Shown piece after piece: positions 11,331 through 22,125 of a stretch of DNA of 64,000 bases. Below the pieces are notes generated by a model. The model was not told where the DNA came from, made no database searches, and was given only the letters and a program-made list of their open reading frames with translations. The stretch comes from Ophiocordyceps camponoti-saundersi (nom. inval.) (Eukaryota; Ascomycota; Sordariomycetes; Hypocreales; Ophiocordycipitaceae), in assembly GCA_003339415.1 (NCBI GenBank), contig PDHQ01000007.1, positions 186,001 through 250,000 on the forward strand, written 5' to 3'. Every line of letters begins with the position of its first letter. Position 1 is the first letter of the stretch. The position numbers were made by a program, and so were the translations under genes.

Positions 11331-12969
11331 ATGGATACAGACGAGTATCGCCGCGTAGCCAAGGCGGCTGTCGATGACAGTTGGTTTCCCTTCCTTGTCT
11401 CCCGTTCTATGAGCTTGATCAAGCATCTAACCCGGCTTTTGGCTCTCCTCTTCAGTCGCCGATTATCTCGACTCTGTCCCTGATCGTCCCGTTGTCGCTG
11501 CCGTCCAGCCAAATTACCTGGCGCCCTTACTGCCGAAGTCGGCGCCGGCCGAGCCCGAGCCGTTGGAGGCTATCGTGGCCGATGTCCGCGAGAAGATCAT
11601 GCCCGGCATTACGCCGTGGTCTAGCCCGCGTTTCATGGCTTTTTTCCCCTGCTCCACCAGCACTCCGGCCGCCGTGGCCGAGATGTGGTCGGGTGCCTTC
11701 AACGGCGCTCACTTCAACTGGATCTGCAGCCCGGCCGTGACGGAGCTCGAAGTCGTTGTTCTGGATTGGACCGCGCGCCTGCTGGGCCTGCCGTCGTGCT
11801 TCTTGAGCGACGGGCCGACCAACGGAGGTGGCGTCATCGTCAGCACGGCCAGCGAGGCCATCGTCACCGTCATGGCCGCCGCCCGCGACCGCTTCCTCGC
11901 CGCCCGCGCTTCCCCCGACGATGACGAGGAGAAGCAATGGCGTCTGCGCAGCCGGCTCGTCGCCATGGGCAGCACCGGCGCCCACTCGAGCACGGCCAAG
12001 GCCGCTCAGGTCTTGGGCGTGCGCTACGCCGCCGTTCCCGTCACCGAGGCAGACGGTTTCGCCATGCAGGGTCCGGCGCTGGCCCGCGAACTCGAACGGC
12101 TCGCCGCCGCGGGCCTCGAGCCCTTCTTCCTGACGGCCACGCTCGGCTCGACGGACGTATGCGCCGTTGACGACATGGCGGCCATCGCGGACGTCTTGGC
12201 CCCCACCGACGTCTGGGTCCACGTCGACGCCGCCTACGCAGGCGCCGCCCTCGTCCTAGACGAGAACAAGCCCTTGGTAGCGCCGACGTCCTCGTTCGAC
12301 TCCTTCAACTTCAACCCTCACAAGTGGCTCCTCACGACCTTTGACTGTTCCACCCTCTGGGTCCGAGACAGGGCCCCCCTCGTGTCCGCCATGAGCGTCG
12401 AGCCGGCCTACCTGCGCAACCGGCTCTCGGATGCCGGCTCCGTCGTCGACTTCCGCCACTGGCAGATCCCCCTCGGACGAAGGTTCCGCTCCCTGAAGCT
12501 TTGGTTCGTCCTCCGCGCCTACGGCGTCAGCGGCCTGAGGGCCCACGTCCTCGGGGGTATATCCAGGGCCCAGGCCTTGGAGGCTAGCCTCAGGTCTAGA
12601 CCCGACCTGTTCTCCATCTTCACCCGCGCCAGGTTCGGACTCGTCACCTTTCGCGTTGTGAATTTTCGTCGTCTGAAGCGTGAAGGTCTTGATGGAGAGA
12701 AGAAGGAGAAAGAGGAGGAAGAGAAGATCAACGCCCTCACGGCCCGTCTCTTCACAGACGTCACCTCCGCCGCAGAGTTCTTCCTCACCTCCACCGTCGT
12801 AGAGGGCAAGTTCGCCATTCGCGTCGCTACCGGTGGTCAGAACGTGGGCATGGATCATGTGAACGCTCTTTTCCAACACCTGGTTGATACGGTTGAGAAG
12901 TTGAAACGTTCTGAGCAGGGGATGGAGAAGGGTCAAGAGATGGAATTGGTTGGAGACGTTATGAACTAG
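11331..12969 (+). CDS. Group II PLP-dependent amino-acid decarboxylase (aromatic-L-amino-acid type)
   Basis: Two exons, 11331-11379 and 11456-12969, encode 520 residues. The 76-bp intron joins MDTDEYRRVAKAAVDD to IADYLDSVPDRPV, the standard N-terminal helix of group II decarboxylases. Visible landmarks in order: PWSSPRFMAFFP, ELEVVVLDWTARLLGLP, GGGVIVSTASEA (PLP-phosphate region), HVDAAYAGAAL (Asp/Ala contacting the PLP ring), and FNFNPHKW, whose Lys forms the Schiff base. A Lys/Glu-rich insertion near residue 440 is unusual. Family knowledge: such enzymes decarboxylate Trp, Tyr, Phe or DOPA to the amine; substrate cannot be read from sequence. No neighbouring genes suggest a secondary-metabolite cluster. 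Its stop lies 141 bp from the NTE1 stop on the other strand. Confidence 0.9.
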
Positions 12970-13110
12970 ATTTCATATCTTCTGTATTCATCCTTTGATT
13001 TTATTGAAATCGTTTAAACTTGATGACGTCGTCTTAGCCTTGCCATTCAGGGAAGGAAAACATGTTTATACACGAAAAAAAAAGACTTCCTTGAAGCAGA
13101 CGATACTCCC

Positions 13111-16100
13111 TCAAATGCTCGCCCGTCTCGGCGCCGTCGTCCGCCTCATAGCCTCCTTGGCACCCGTCTCCTCCGTCATAGGCAGACGGCCTTGCTCACG
13201 CAACTTGGCCAGAAAGTCCGTCCCGAAGCGGTACCCGAGCCTATAAAGCTCGTCGAACTTGTGAAAGTCGAGCGTGCCATACTCGTCCACCGGCGGCCTC
13301 ATGTAGACGCAGCCGGCCATGGTCTTGGCCCGCTCGAGCGCGTCCACGCTCGACACGTACGCCAGCCGGCCCTGAATCTCGGCCAGCGTCGGAGGGTTCG
13401 GGTGCGCCGACAGCGGGTTCCACCGGTTGAAGAAGGCCCAAACGCCCGAGAGCGAATCGCCGTACGTCTGGGGCGTGTCGTCGTCAAGGGCGCCGACATC
13501 GATGGCGAAGATGGTGTTGACGCCCAGCCGCTTCATGTGCGACACCGTGAGGTTGTCGACATAGCCACCGTCCAGCAGCATGCTACCCTCGTCGCACAGC
13601 GGTGGCAGCAAGCCGGCCAGCGACATCGAGGCTCGGATGTAGCGCCAGGCGTAGCCACTCGTATGAAACTCGACCCGGCTTTTGCTGATGTTGGTCGTGT
13701 TGCAGTAGAACTCGAGCCAAAAATCCTCGATCTGCATGTTCCCGAACGTCTTGAAGATGCCGCGGTTGAACTCGTGACCCGTCGTGTAAGAGGCCGACGG
13801 GTAGGTCAGATCCAGGGCGAACCGCCACAAACTCGCCATCCGGCCCGCAAACTTCTTTGCGAAGCCAAACATGGGCACCACGTCGGCGTGCCGCGCGTAC
13901 AGGGCACCGACAAAGGCTCCGATCGACGTGCCGCCCACCACGTCGATGGGGATCCCGGCCTCCTCCATGGCCCGGATGATGCCGATTAGGCTCATGCCTC
14001 GGGCGCCACCGCCGCCGAGCACCAGGCCGATGGACTTGCCACACAGCCGTCGTGCCAGCCGATGGAAGTCGCCCTTGTACGCGGTGTCGGGCGAGTAATA
14101 TGCCGTGTGGTGTACCTTTCTTGACGTGTACTTTTGAATCTCGGCCTGCAGCACCTGCACCCGCTCCTTGAGCGCCTGGCCCAGCTTCTTGGACGGAGGA
14201 TGGACCGGCATAGGATTGGTCATGAAAGCCATCTGAATGTGGTGATGCCCGCCGTTGATCCACATCCGGTTGCGTAGCCAGGACCTGGTAAGGCCCGGCC
14301 TGGAGAAGCGCTCGGCGTGAAGAAGAACCAGCATCTTGCGAGCCGTCGACTTCATTCCCAGCATGAACCGCTCGTACTCGCCGATGGCTGGTGAACCGTC
14401 GGCCAAGCCCACAAGCAAGATGCTGTCGGCCTGCGTGATGCACGTCTGCGTCCAGGGCGAGTTGACGCTGGTGTCTGCCGGGTTTCGTTAGCACTGACGT
14501 TCTGCGGCACGGCTCCGTACAACATCGTTCGAGATCAAGAAAGCAGCAGGTCAGGAAAAAATTAGAGTAAATGAGATAAAATCATCGGCTTATCGCTCAT
14601 ATAGCACTAGACTTGTCATCACGCAATAGCAGAGGCAGCATTAAGGATCAAAGAAAACAGTCGGTCGCTTACCTGCCACATAGACTACCAGGCCAAACTT
14701 CTCCTCCAAGTCGGCCAGATACTGCGACAACCTCAACTTGCCCATCTTGTTAAAGGCATGCTTGCCCAGATGGCCGAGGACGACGGCCTGATTCAGCGAC
14801 ATGGCACCGTTGGGCGGTCCGACCTGAGCCAGCGCATTCATCAAGTGGTTGCCAAACTCGACGACGGGTACACCCGCCGTCACCGGTAAGATGGCCACCG
14901 TCCGTAGATTCATCGTCGCCTTTCTCTGGTTTTCGCTTGCTCCGGCGCCCGCCTGCTTCACGCTGCCCTGATTCGCATCGTCGACTGCGGCTCTCATGCG
15001 CGAAGCAATGATCTTAGAGATCTTGATGGTGATGTTCGGGTGCTCTTCCGCCAGACTGTTAAACAGCGTCCGCGGAAACTTGACCAGCTCCGTGTCACGG
15101 ATAGCGTGCAGCGTGCCCGCCCGCGCCGTCTCCGTCAGAACCTCGAGCTCGCCCACGCTCTCGCCCTGGCCGTACTCGGCGACTGCAGTCATCTTGCCGT
15201 CCTTATTGTCGTCGACCAGCCGCAGCCGGCCATTGAGAACAATGTAGATGGCATCGCTTTCGTCGCCGCCGTGGTAGATGACCTGGCCGGCATTGACTTG
15301 AACCCATTCCAGCGCAAAGTCGATGTGAAGAATCAGCCGCGGCAAGATGTGCGTCAGCCTCTTTGCCATCGTCAGTAGTACGATCGGGTATCGGTCCACG
15401 ATTCTCTCCAGAGACGCCCGGGGAAGGAAGCCGACGTAGACGTCTGTCTTAGCCACCACGTCGATGAAGGACCTATACGAGGATATGCTCCCCATGTACC
15501 CGGCTAAACCTCCAGGCTTCACCAGGGCCACGCTTCGTCGGCCGGCGGCTTCACCGTCAGCTTCCATGGGTCTCGATCCGCCTCTCATTTCGAATACGCT
15601 CTGCGAGCTTCGGTTGCTGCTCGCCCCGATGCTCGTGCCGATGTCCAAGAAGCCATCCACCACGTAATAAAGGCCAGGGTTCCTCTCCCCTTGCTCGACA
15701 AGGACTGAGCCCTTGGGGAAAAAGACAACCTCGAGTTCGTCCCTCATCTCATTTGCGAGACCCTGCGTGCTCGGTGGTATGTGCACAGCTATCCCGCTCG
15801 ACGCTACGGATTCAGTGTCCCCGTCACCCGAACCGTCGAATGGCGGAATGAAGCCAAAGGCGTTACTCGTGTAAAGCGCCTTGGCGCGCCGCTGCTCGAT
15901 GGAGACGAGTCGCGGTGACCCTTCGCTAGACTCAGGATCTCCGGACGCTGTGCCGGCGCCGCCCAGGCCCAAAGAGGTGAACATGCATTCGAGGATCGAC
16001 GATCGGAAGAGATTATCTTCGTCGGCTGAGTCACGTGGGTCGACGGATATCCGCGAGTGCTTCTGCGAGTCGAAGGGGTTGAAGGACTTGGAGTCGAGGG

Positions 16101-17862
16101 GATAAAGGACGTCGACCGACGGGTTGAGCACGGGGCTCATGCCCGGCCAGGGAGCTGGCGTACGCCCTCCCGCGCGAGCCAGTTGGGTATGAGTCAGAAG
16201 ATCGCCCGGATTGGATCTGTTGTCGGGAGTCGGGACGCGGCCTCTTGGTGGAAGAGGCGAGTTGCTGACCGCTGCCGAAGGCGTCCGCTTCTTGGCAATG
16301 GAGATGAGCATGGCCTCTTTACGGAGGGTCGAGCTGCTGGTCCGACGTCGGCGAGTTGCCGCGGCATTATGCAGGGCGATGCCTTTAGCCTCTTCATCCT
16401 GTCCAATCTTTTCGCGCTCACGGTTGAACTTTTCCTTGAGCCGCCTCAGAGCATCACCGCGTAGCATGTTTGGCAGCTGACACACGGTGAACTTGACCAA
16501 GCTCTTTTCCGTCTGCAGTACCTCGCTGGTCAGGCCAAGGTATTTGAAGGCATGCGAGAGCGTGACCCTCTGAAAGCGGGACAGGATAACGTGGACAATG
16601 TGTGACGTGGCCTTGGGATAGATGCGGATGAGACGGCGGAACGCGCTCGCGGGGATGATGGCGATGGTTGTGTCCACCGTCGCTCGAGCAACCACGTCTG
16701 GATGGGCAGAGCCCGACGCCATTCGATGAGGCAAGCCAGGCCTTTGCGCCGAACTCACCGATGATGTGTCGAGGGACATGTGAGGGATGTTGGATGTCGA
16801 CCGGGCGAAGCTAGCCGCGGCTGCGCCAGGCCTGCCACTGGGACCATTCGACCCTTGGTCGAAATGCGGTGAAGTGGGCATGGAGTTAGGTACATTGGAT
16901 GATTCTCGCGAGTCACCTGGCCGGAACGAGGTGTGATGCGGGTAGTCGCTGGCGGATGATTGCGGCATCTGAAGCGCTTCGTCATCGTGAAGCTGCAATT
17001 TGACATCCTCGGTGAAGAGCGACATGATGGAGAAGAGGGACGACATGGGAGCGCCGTTGCGGACTTCGGTCAAAAGCTGATAGCGCTGGTGGCCCGGAGC
17101 CAAGTCCTCGTCGCCCGAATCTTCCCGGTCGTGTCCACGGGAGCGAACGGTAGCGCGGGGGTTACGAGTGGATTTGACAAAGATCTCAACCACGCCGTCG
17201 ACGACGATGCAGAAGCCCTTTTCTTCCTCGAGGTTGATGGTCTCTCCCGCGATCAGCTTCCTCGTCTGCATGCTCCGGGTGAGTTCGTGAAAGACGGATC
17301 GCTCCAGGTAGCCGAAAATCTTGATGGCGCTGAGAAACTCATCCAGATAGTTGGAAATTCCAAGCTTGGCGCCGCCCTCTTGCGTATCCGGGAAGAGGTC
17401 GATCTCTGGCTCCTTGCGCTGAGGCTCGGGAGGCAACCTCGAATACATGTTGAGGATGCGGTACCTTACAACCCAGCTGACTGCCGACACTACGGCCACC
17501 ACGATGAGCATGCTAAAAAGAAAGAGTAGGTGAGTCTCGAGCGCAGCGGATCAGTAGATGATGAGAGACACCTACAGCGTGGTGGCGTTCATGGTGACAG
17601 TCCAGCTGGTAGAGAACAAGGTGAAGAGAATCCGCGGTACATTGAGGGTAGCAATACGGATCGTCCAGTAAAGCAGAGTTGACGTGATATTGATGACGGC
17701 CAGTAGCAGCCAGCCAAGAAGGCCGAACCAGCCCAAGACGCCACTGCTGGCCGCCGGCGCCACAGGCGTTGCCGTTCTCAGGGGAGCCGACAACGAAGCA
17801 GATGACGAGACCCCGGCAGCGGCAAGGCTGTCGTGGACGACATTCTGAATGTCCGATGCCAT
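13111..17862 (-). CDS. NTE1: Lysophospholipase NTE1 (neuropathy target esterase homologue)
   Basis: Three exons on the minus strand, 17862-17576, 17512-14673 and 14474-13111, total 1,496 residues, the usual fungal NTE1 length. N-terminal hydrophobic segments near residues 44-66 and 96-115 anchor it, probably in the ER. Three cyclic-nucleotide-binding-like domains follow (around [34 protein letters not shown] and [20 protein letters not shown]), separated by Ser-rich linkers. The C-terminal patatin domain shows GGGGARG (near residue 1196), GTSIG with the nucleophile Ser near 1226, and DGG with catalytic Asp near 1344. Splicing restores NATTLMLIVV and [15 protein letters not shown]. Role: deacylates phosphatidylcholine and lysophosphatidylcholine to glycerophosphocholine. 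It is divergent from GPN2 over 377 bp. The frames of the separate exons begin at non-ATG codons, so the joined model is needed. Confidence 0.95.
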
Positions 17863-18239
17863 GGCGTGTTCAAAGCGTGCATCGTTGACGTTGCGGCGCT
17901 TGACGGCCGCTTAGGTGGTAAGCGCTATAGAGAGCAGGAGGTCAAAGTTTTTTTGTCTGTTGTCTTAGACAGCAGTTCACGAGCGAGCTGTTCCCTTCGG
18001 TTACCCCACTCGGGTCAGGATCAGGGTTTCTCCGACAGCAGCTTACATACACACATCTTCATCTGCTATGACACCATCTTCTTTCATCCACCAAGATTCA
18101 CCCTCCTAGATACGACACAAGAAGAAGAAAAGAAGACACAACTTGCGCCGTCACAAGGCGCTGGCCGTCAATTCCTTGACGAGCCAGCTCTCCCCCCTTT
18201 TCTTTCCTACTGTTCTCCTCCCACCCTCTCCCCCAAAAG
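17863..18239. promoter_or_regulatory. shared divergent promoter region NTE1/GPN2
   Basis: 377 bp separates the two start codons. It is pyrimidine-rich on the GPN2 side. I see no clear TATA box or named regulatory site. Confidence 0.5.
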
Positions 18240-19410
18240 ATGCCCTTCGCACAGCTCATCCTCGGAAGCCCAGGCTCCGGGAAAAGCACCTATTGTGATG
18301 GCAGTCAGTTTCACTTTCCGAAGTCTCCCGAACGCCGCTGACAACGGTCATTGCAGTGCACCAGTTCATGGACGCCATCGGCCGCGCCTCGTCTGTCGTC
18401 AACCTCGACCCGGCCAACCTCCAGACCAATTACCCGTGCGCGCTCGACATTCGCGACCTGGTCAAGCTCGAGACTGTCATGCGCGAGGACAGGCTCGGAC
18501 CCAATGGCGGCATCCTCTATGCGCTGGAAGAGCTAGAGCACAACTTTGAGTGGTTACGTGACGGACTGGCCAAGTTTGGTGACGACTATGTGTTGTTCGA
18601 CTGCCCCGGTCAGGTAGAGCTCTATACCCATCACAACTCGCTTCGCAACATCTTTTACAAACTCCAAGAGTTGGGTTTCAGGGCACGTCTTTCTATCCGC
18701 AGACGATATACCCGCGCTGACCTGACTACCCGTCGCAGTTTGTCTGTGTCCACCTCTCCGACTCGATATGCGTCACACAACCCTCACTGTACATCTCCAA
18801 CGTCCTCTTATCCCTCCGCGCCATGCTTCAGATGGACATGCCTCACGTCAACGTGCTTTCCAAGATTGACAAGGTCTCATCGTACGGCGAGCTGCCCATG
18901 AATCTCGACTTCTATACCGACGTCGACGATCTATCGTATCTGACACCCTATCTCGAAGCCGAGTCCCCGGTCATGCGCAACGAAAAATTTGGCCGGCTCA
19001 ACGAGGCCATTGCCAACATGATCGAGAGTTATGGTTTGGTAAGGTATGTGGCTTTGGCGGTGGAGAATAAGCAGAGCATGACGCAGCTCTTGCGCATCAT
19101 CGATCGTGCAGGCGGATACGTCTTTGGAACCGCTGAGGGAGCCAATGACACGATTTGGGCCGTGGCCATGAGGAATGAGGCGTCAATGATGGAGGTGCAG
19201 GATATCCAGGAGCGGTGGATCGACCAAAAGGACGAGTACGACCGGCTCGAGAGGGAGGCCGACGAAGAGCAGGCGATAGCAGCGCAGGCGATGGAGCTAG
19301 AGCCGTCTCAGCCTGCCGCCCCTAGCAGCGGCGAGATGGACGTAGACCCTGACTTTGGGGATATGTCGGTACCTGTAGATAGTGGAGTTACGGTAATCAA
19401 GAAGCAATGA
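18240..19410 (+). CDS. GPN2: GPN-loop GTPase 2
   Basis: Three exons, 18240-18303, 18357-18682 and 18739-19410, give 353 residues. The Walker A (GSPGSGKST), VVNLDPAN, the GPN signature (GPNGGILY), DCPGQVEL (G3) and LSKID (G4-like) are all present in order; the acidic C-terminal tail contains DVDPDFGDM. The sequence around NLDPAN..LGPNGG and FDCPGQVELYTHH resembles GPN2 more than GPN1 or GPN3. Role: with its paralogues it supports assembly and nuclear import of RNA polymerase II. Intron 2 has no phase-compatible GT donor; the model requires GC at 18683 (AGG then GCACGT), giving ELGFR-FVCVHLSDS as expected. Its stop is 10 bp from that of POP5. Confidence 0.93.
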
Positions 19411-19420
19411 CTTGGTGCCA

Positions 19421-19943
19421 TCATTCGGGCGATTTTTGACTCGGCAAACTTGATTGTGTTTCCTTGGCTGCAAGGATGAGCTTTCGGGCCTGCCGGATGG
19501 CTTCTTCCTCAACCTTGCGCATGGTGCCGCTCACGCGCACGACGCGGAAGATGCACGGCCGGCCATTCTTGACGGGGACGTGATCCATAACAGTCAGAGC
19601 TGCCCAAAGCATCTTGTAATGGGCGCGGGCGCATTTGATGATGAAGGTCGAGGTGGCCAGGCCGTGATATTTGACTAGGCTTGGTCAGTAAGGGGAGACG
19701 ATCGATCAACTTGCCGTTCGCACCTGAGAGATGGCCCTCGAGGGCGCCCGACCCATAGTCCCCGAAGAGAGTCGCGACTTCGGTTCGTATGGCCCTGAGT
19801 AGTATCGGGGGCGTCAGCTTGTCGACGGTGGGTTGGTGTCGAACCACGAAGTCCGGCACGACGACATCGTTTCCGGTGGAGGTGGGGAGATCCGGCGGAT
19901 AGATTATGTTGACGAGGAGATATCTTTCCTTGATGCGGACCAT
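19421..19943 (-). CDS. POP5: Ribonuclease P/MRP protein subunit POP5
   Basis: Two exons, 19943-19724 and 19674-19421, give 157 residues. The N-terminus MVRIKERYLLVNIIYP and the C-terminal block VPVKNGRPCIFRVVRVSGT followed by KVEEEAIRQARKLIL are the hallmark of Pop5. The 49-bp intron at 19675-19723 joins GHLS to VKYHGLATSTF and contains ACTGAC before the acceptor. Role: a conserved protein of the RNase P and RNase MRP particles that cut tRNA leaders and pre-rRNA. The gene is tail-to-tail with GPN2. Confidence 0.93.
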
Positions 19944-20419
19944 GATTTGCCAATCAGATCGTTTGCCGTTACGGATCGTGGGAAGAGTTTTTGCGATGCT
20001 ATTCTAGGGCCTGAGGTCGATGATCTACATACATACATACCTAGGTAGGTAGCCGGGAAATAAGTGGCGCTATCGAGGTGGCCACTCTTTATCGGATATA
20101 GACGGGCCGCGACCGGGACACGGGTCCCACAAACCATTTAGCTTGCATCCCGTGACGGTCCCGGAGACCGCCGCCTGCCTTTGTTCTATGTAAGATGTGT
20201 CAGGCTTCGTGTTCAGCCTGCCACGGCTATCGCATACAGTAGGAATCAACTATGGTTACGTCTGATATTGATAGCGAGATAGTTATCCTTCTTCTCACTT
20301 GTTTCTCTAACAAGGTGAAAATCCAAGGCTGAAGACTAATCAGCAAGCGATGCTGTCTTTCCCTTTTCTCAGCTCTGTCCCAGCCGTGATGTGTCGGAGG
20401 ATACCATCACTCGACCAAG
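19944..20419. other. intergenic, 476 bp
   Basis: Upstream region of POP5. It contains a palindromic CCTAGG centre within a TACATACATACCTAGGTAGGTA-like stretch at 20026-20051. No gene is visible. Confidence 0.55.
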
Positions 20420-21319
20420 ATGGTGAAGGGCATTGTATTAGTCTGCCCAGTGCAGACTATTCAGACAATCGGCCTGAACTGCGCAGAGCTGCTCGTCAAC
20501 CTGACAAGAGACGAGGCCGCCTGGCGTCGAGCTTACATCGGCAAAAGGCGAAAAGGCCCAGGGGCACAATTATCGAGTAGCCCATTCCAAGCGGCCCTGT
20601 CCAGCTGGAAGAACATCGTCCTAACCCTCTCCAAAGCCGTCATGCATTGGGCTTTTGGCCAGAGCATGATCCCCGTCGTTCACGATGCTTCACGGTTTAG
20701 CGGCGGCTCAAACCCACCCGATATAAAGTGGTGCGAAAAATCAACGAGCGGAATTCTCGAATCTGGTAGACATGGATTGTTCCACGTCAGTATTTACATG
20801 GTGTACCCTCGGCTTTTCCTCTACGCTCTCCTGGCCATTTTGCTCGCCGTCTTCGCTACTTGGCTGGCCCAGAGGCGGCCTCGAGGCTGTCAGCCCTCCA
20901 CTCTGGGGCATCTCCAGACGCTGGCGGATCTGATAGACCACTGGATGGTGGATGAGAAAGGCCGGCTGTGGTGGGGAGATAAGACAGGGCCTGCGCAAGC
21001 CGACGGTGAAGTCGATGGGTGGCGACACGCTGGAAGAAGTCGAGATAGAGCGATGTTGGCGCCGATACGTCCCGAAAGCAGATACGCCGGGATCCGGGCG
21101 GACGTTGGCTCTCACACCGAGGCCCCAGCAACATCGACGCCAGCTGTGATATGCCCAGCCACCGTGAAAGCGACGAATAAACGTGAGACTTGCCATCCAG
21201 CCTACGACTCTGTACATTTCCCACCAGAGTTGTATGCGCTTCGTCTTCGGTCACCAGCATTAACTTGGAGACGACCCTTCTCTAGTTGGCTGCTGCTTTA
21301 TTCTCGTCAACCTAACTAA
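20420..21319 (+). pseudogene. C-terminal relic of a fungal multi-pass membrane protein
   Basis: The 299-codon frame begins VCPVQTIQTIGLNCAELLVN, then TRDEAAWRRA, HWAFGQS, a hydrophobic span (YPRLFLYALLAILLAVFATW), GHLQTLADLIDHW, LWWGDKT, GWRHAG and RYAG. From memory of fungal genomes, this order is the C-terminal third of a large family of uncharacterised membrane proteins, whose ends usually fall soon after a YAG motif. Here the N-terminal membrane half is absent: the 476 bp upstream is non-coding and reaches POP5. The last ~80 residues read like non-coding DNA translated by chance. I therefore call it a decayed fragment, though an expressed short gene with an unrelated tail is possible. Confidence 0.45.
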
Positions 21320-22125
21320 AGTTAATGATCCAGGCATCTCCCTGTCGATCCATGGTGACATTATCAGGTTTTGCATCCCCCCGTATCATGCCGACCTGAG
21401 AATCCGGGAAGAAATCTGCGGTGACTCTGGGTGAATCGTAAAGGTTAGAAGTCGAAGCTCTGACAGTGAGACGACTTTAAAGAGTGAACCATGCCGAAGA
21501 CTCTTCGTCGAGGCTCTGCAAATAGCTGAATATCCTGTATCGTCCAAGACTTGCCTCACTATCGATGCCTCTCATCGTGGAAGAGGGAACGGAGGAGGGT
21601 GAAAGCTAAATAACGGTTATTAGCGAGGACGCGTGACTGGCGAGTTCCTTCATTGGCTCAACACATTCTTCATCCCTCTACTCTTCCATTTTAACTTGAT
21701 ATGACCGTTCATCAATGTATGTATTCATGCAGAATGCCACAAGGAAGCGATACAGAGTCACCGTTGGTGAGCTCTAGGCTCGAGTGCCTCTCCTTACTAC
21801 CTACCAGGCTACCATCACAGCCAGGCTTAGCGCCACAAGATAGTCCCCAGCTTAGCGCCACACATTTCCCAGATGGGCTACCCTAGATCGGGCTTCTTCC
21901 GCCGACGGGCTCGGCTAGTTCCCGCTTCGTTGATCGTCACCGTGGGCCTCGCGCATCTCCTTCACACTAGCGAGGTATGAGATACGTCCGATATCGCAAT
22001 TCTAGACTTTGATCTCGATCGTCATCGTCACGTCTCCAGCAAGGGCCCTAACAAGAGTCCCAGCTGTCCGTCTCGTCGCCCCCGCTTCACACCATCCATC
22101 TTCATGTCGAAGAGTAAATCCCGCA
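21320..22125. other. intergenic, 0.8 kb
   Basis: Fairly AT-balanced sequence between the relic and cnxE. The only structure I see is a short direct repeat of CTTAGCGCCACA near 21827 and 21852. No ORF is convincing. Confidence 0.5.

Noticed and set aside
13192..13989. 265-codon plus-strand ORF opposite NTE1
   Set aside because: It is the antisense shadow of the patatin-domain exon; no domain and no transcription signal.
11331..14418. Decarboxylase plus NTE1 as a metabolite cluster
   Set aside because: Neighbours are housekeeping genes; no synthase, tailoring enzyme or pathway regulator is adjacent.
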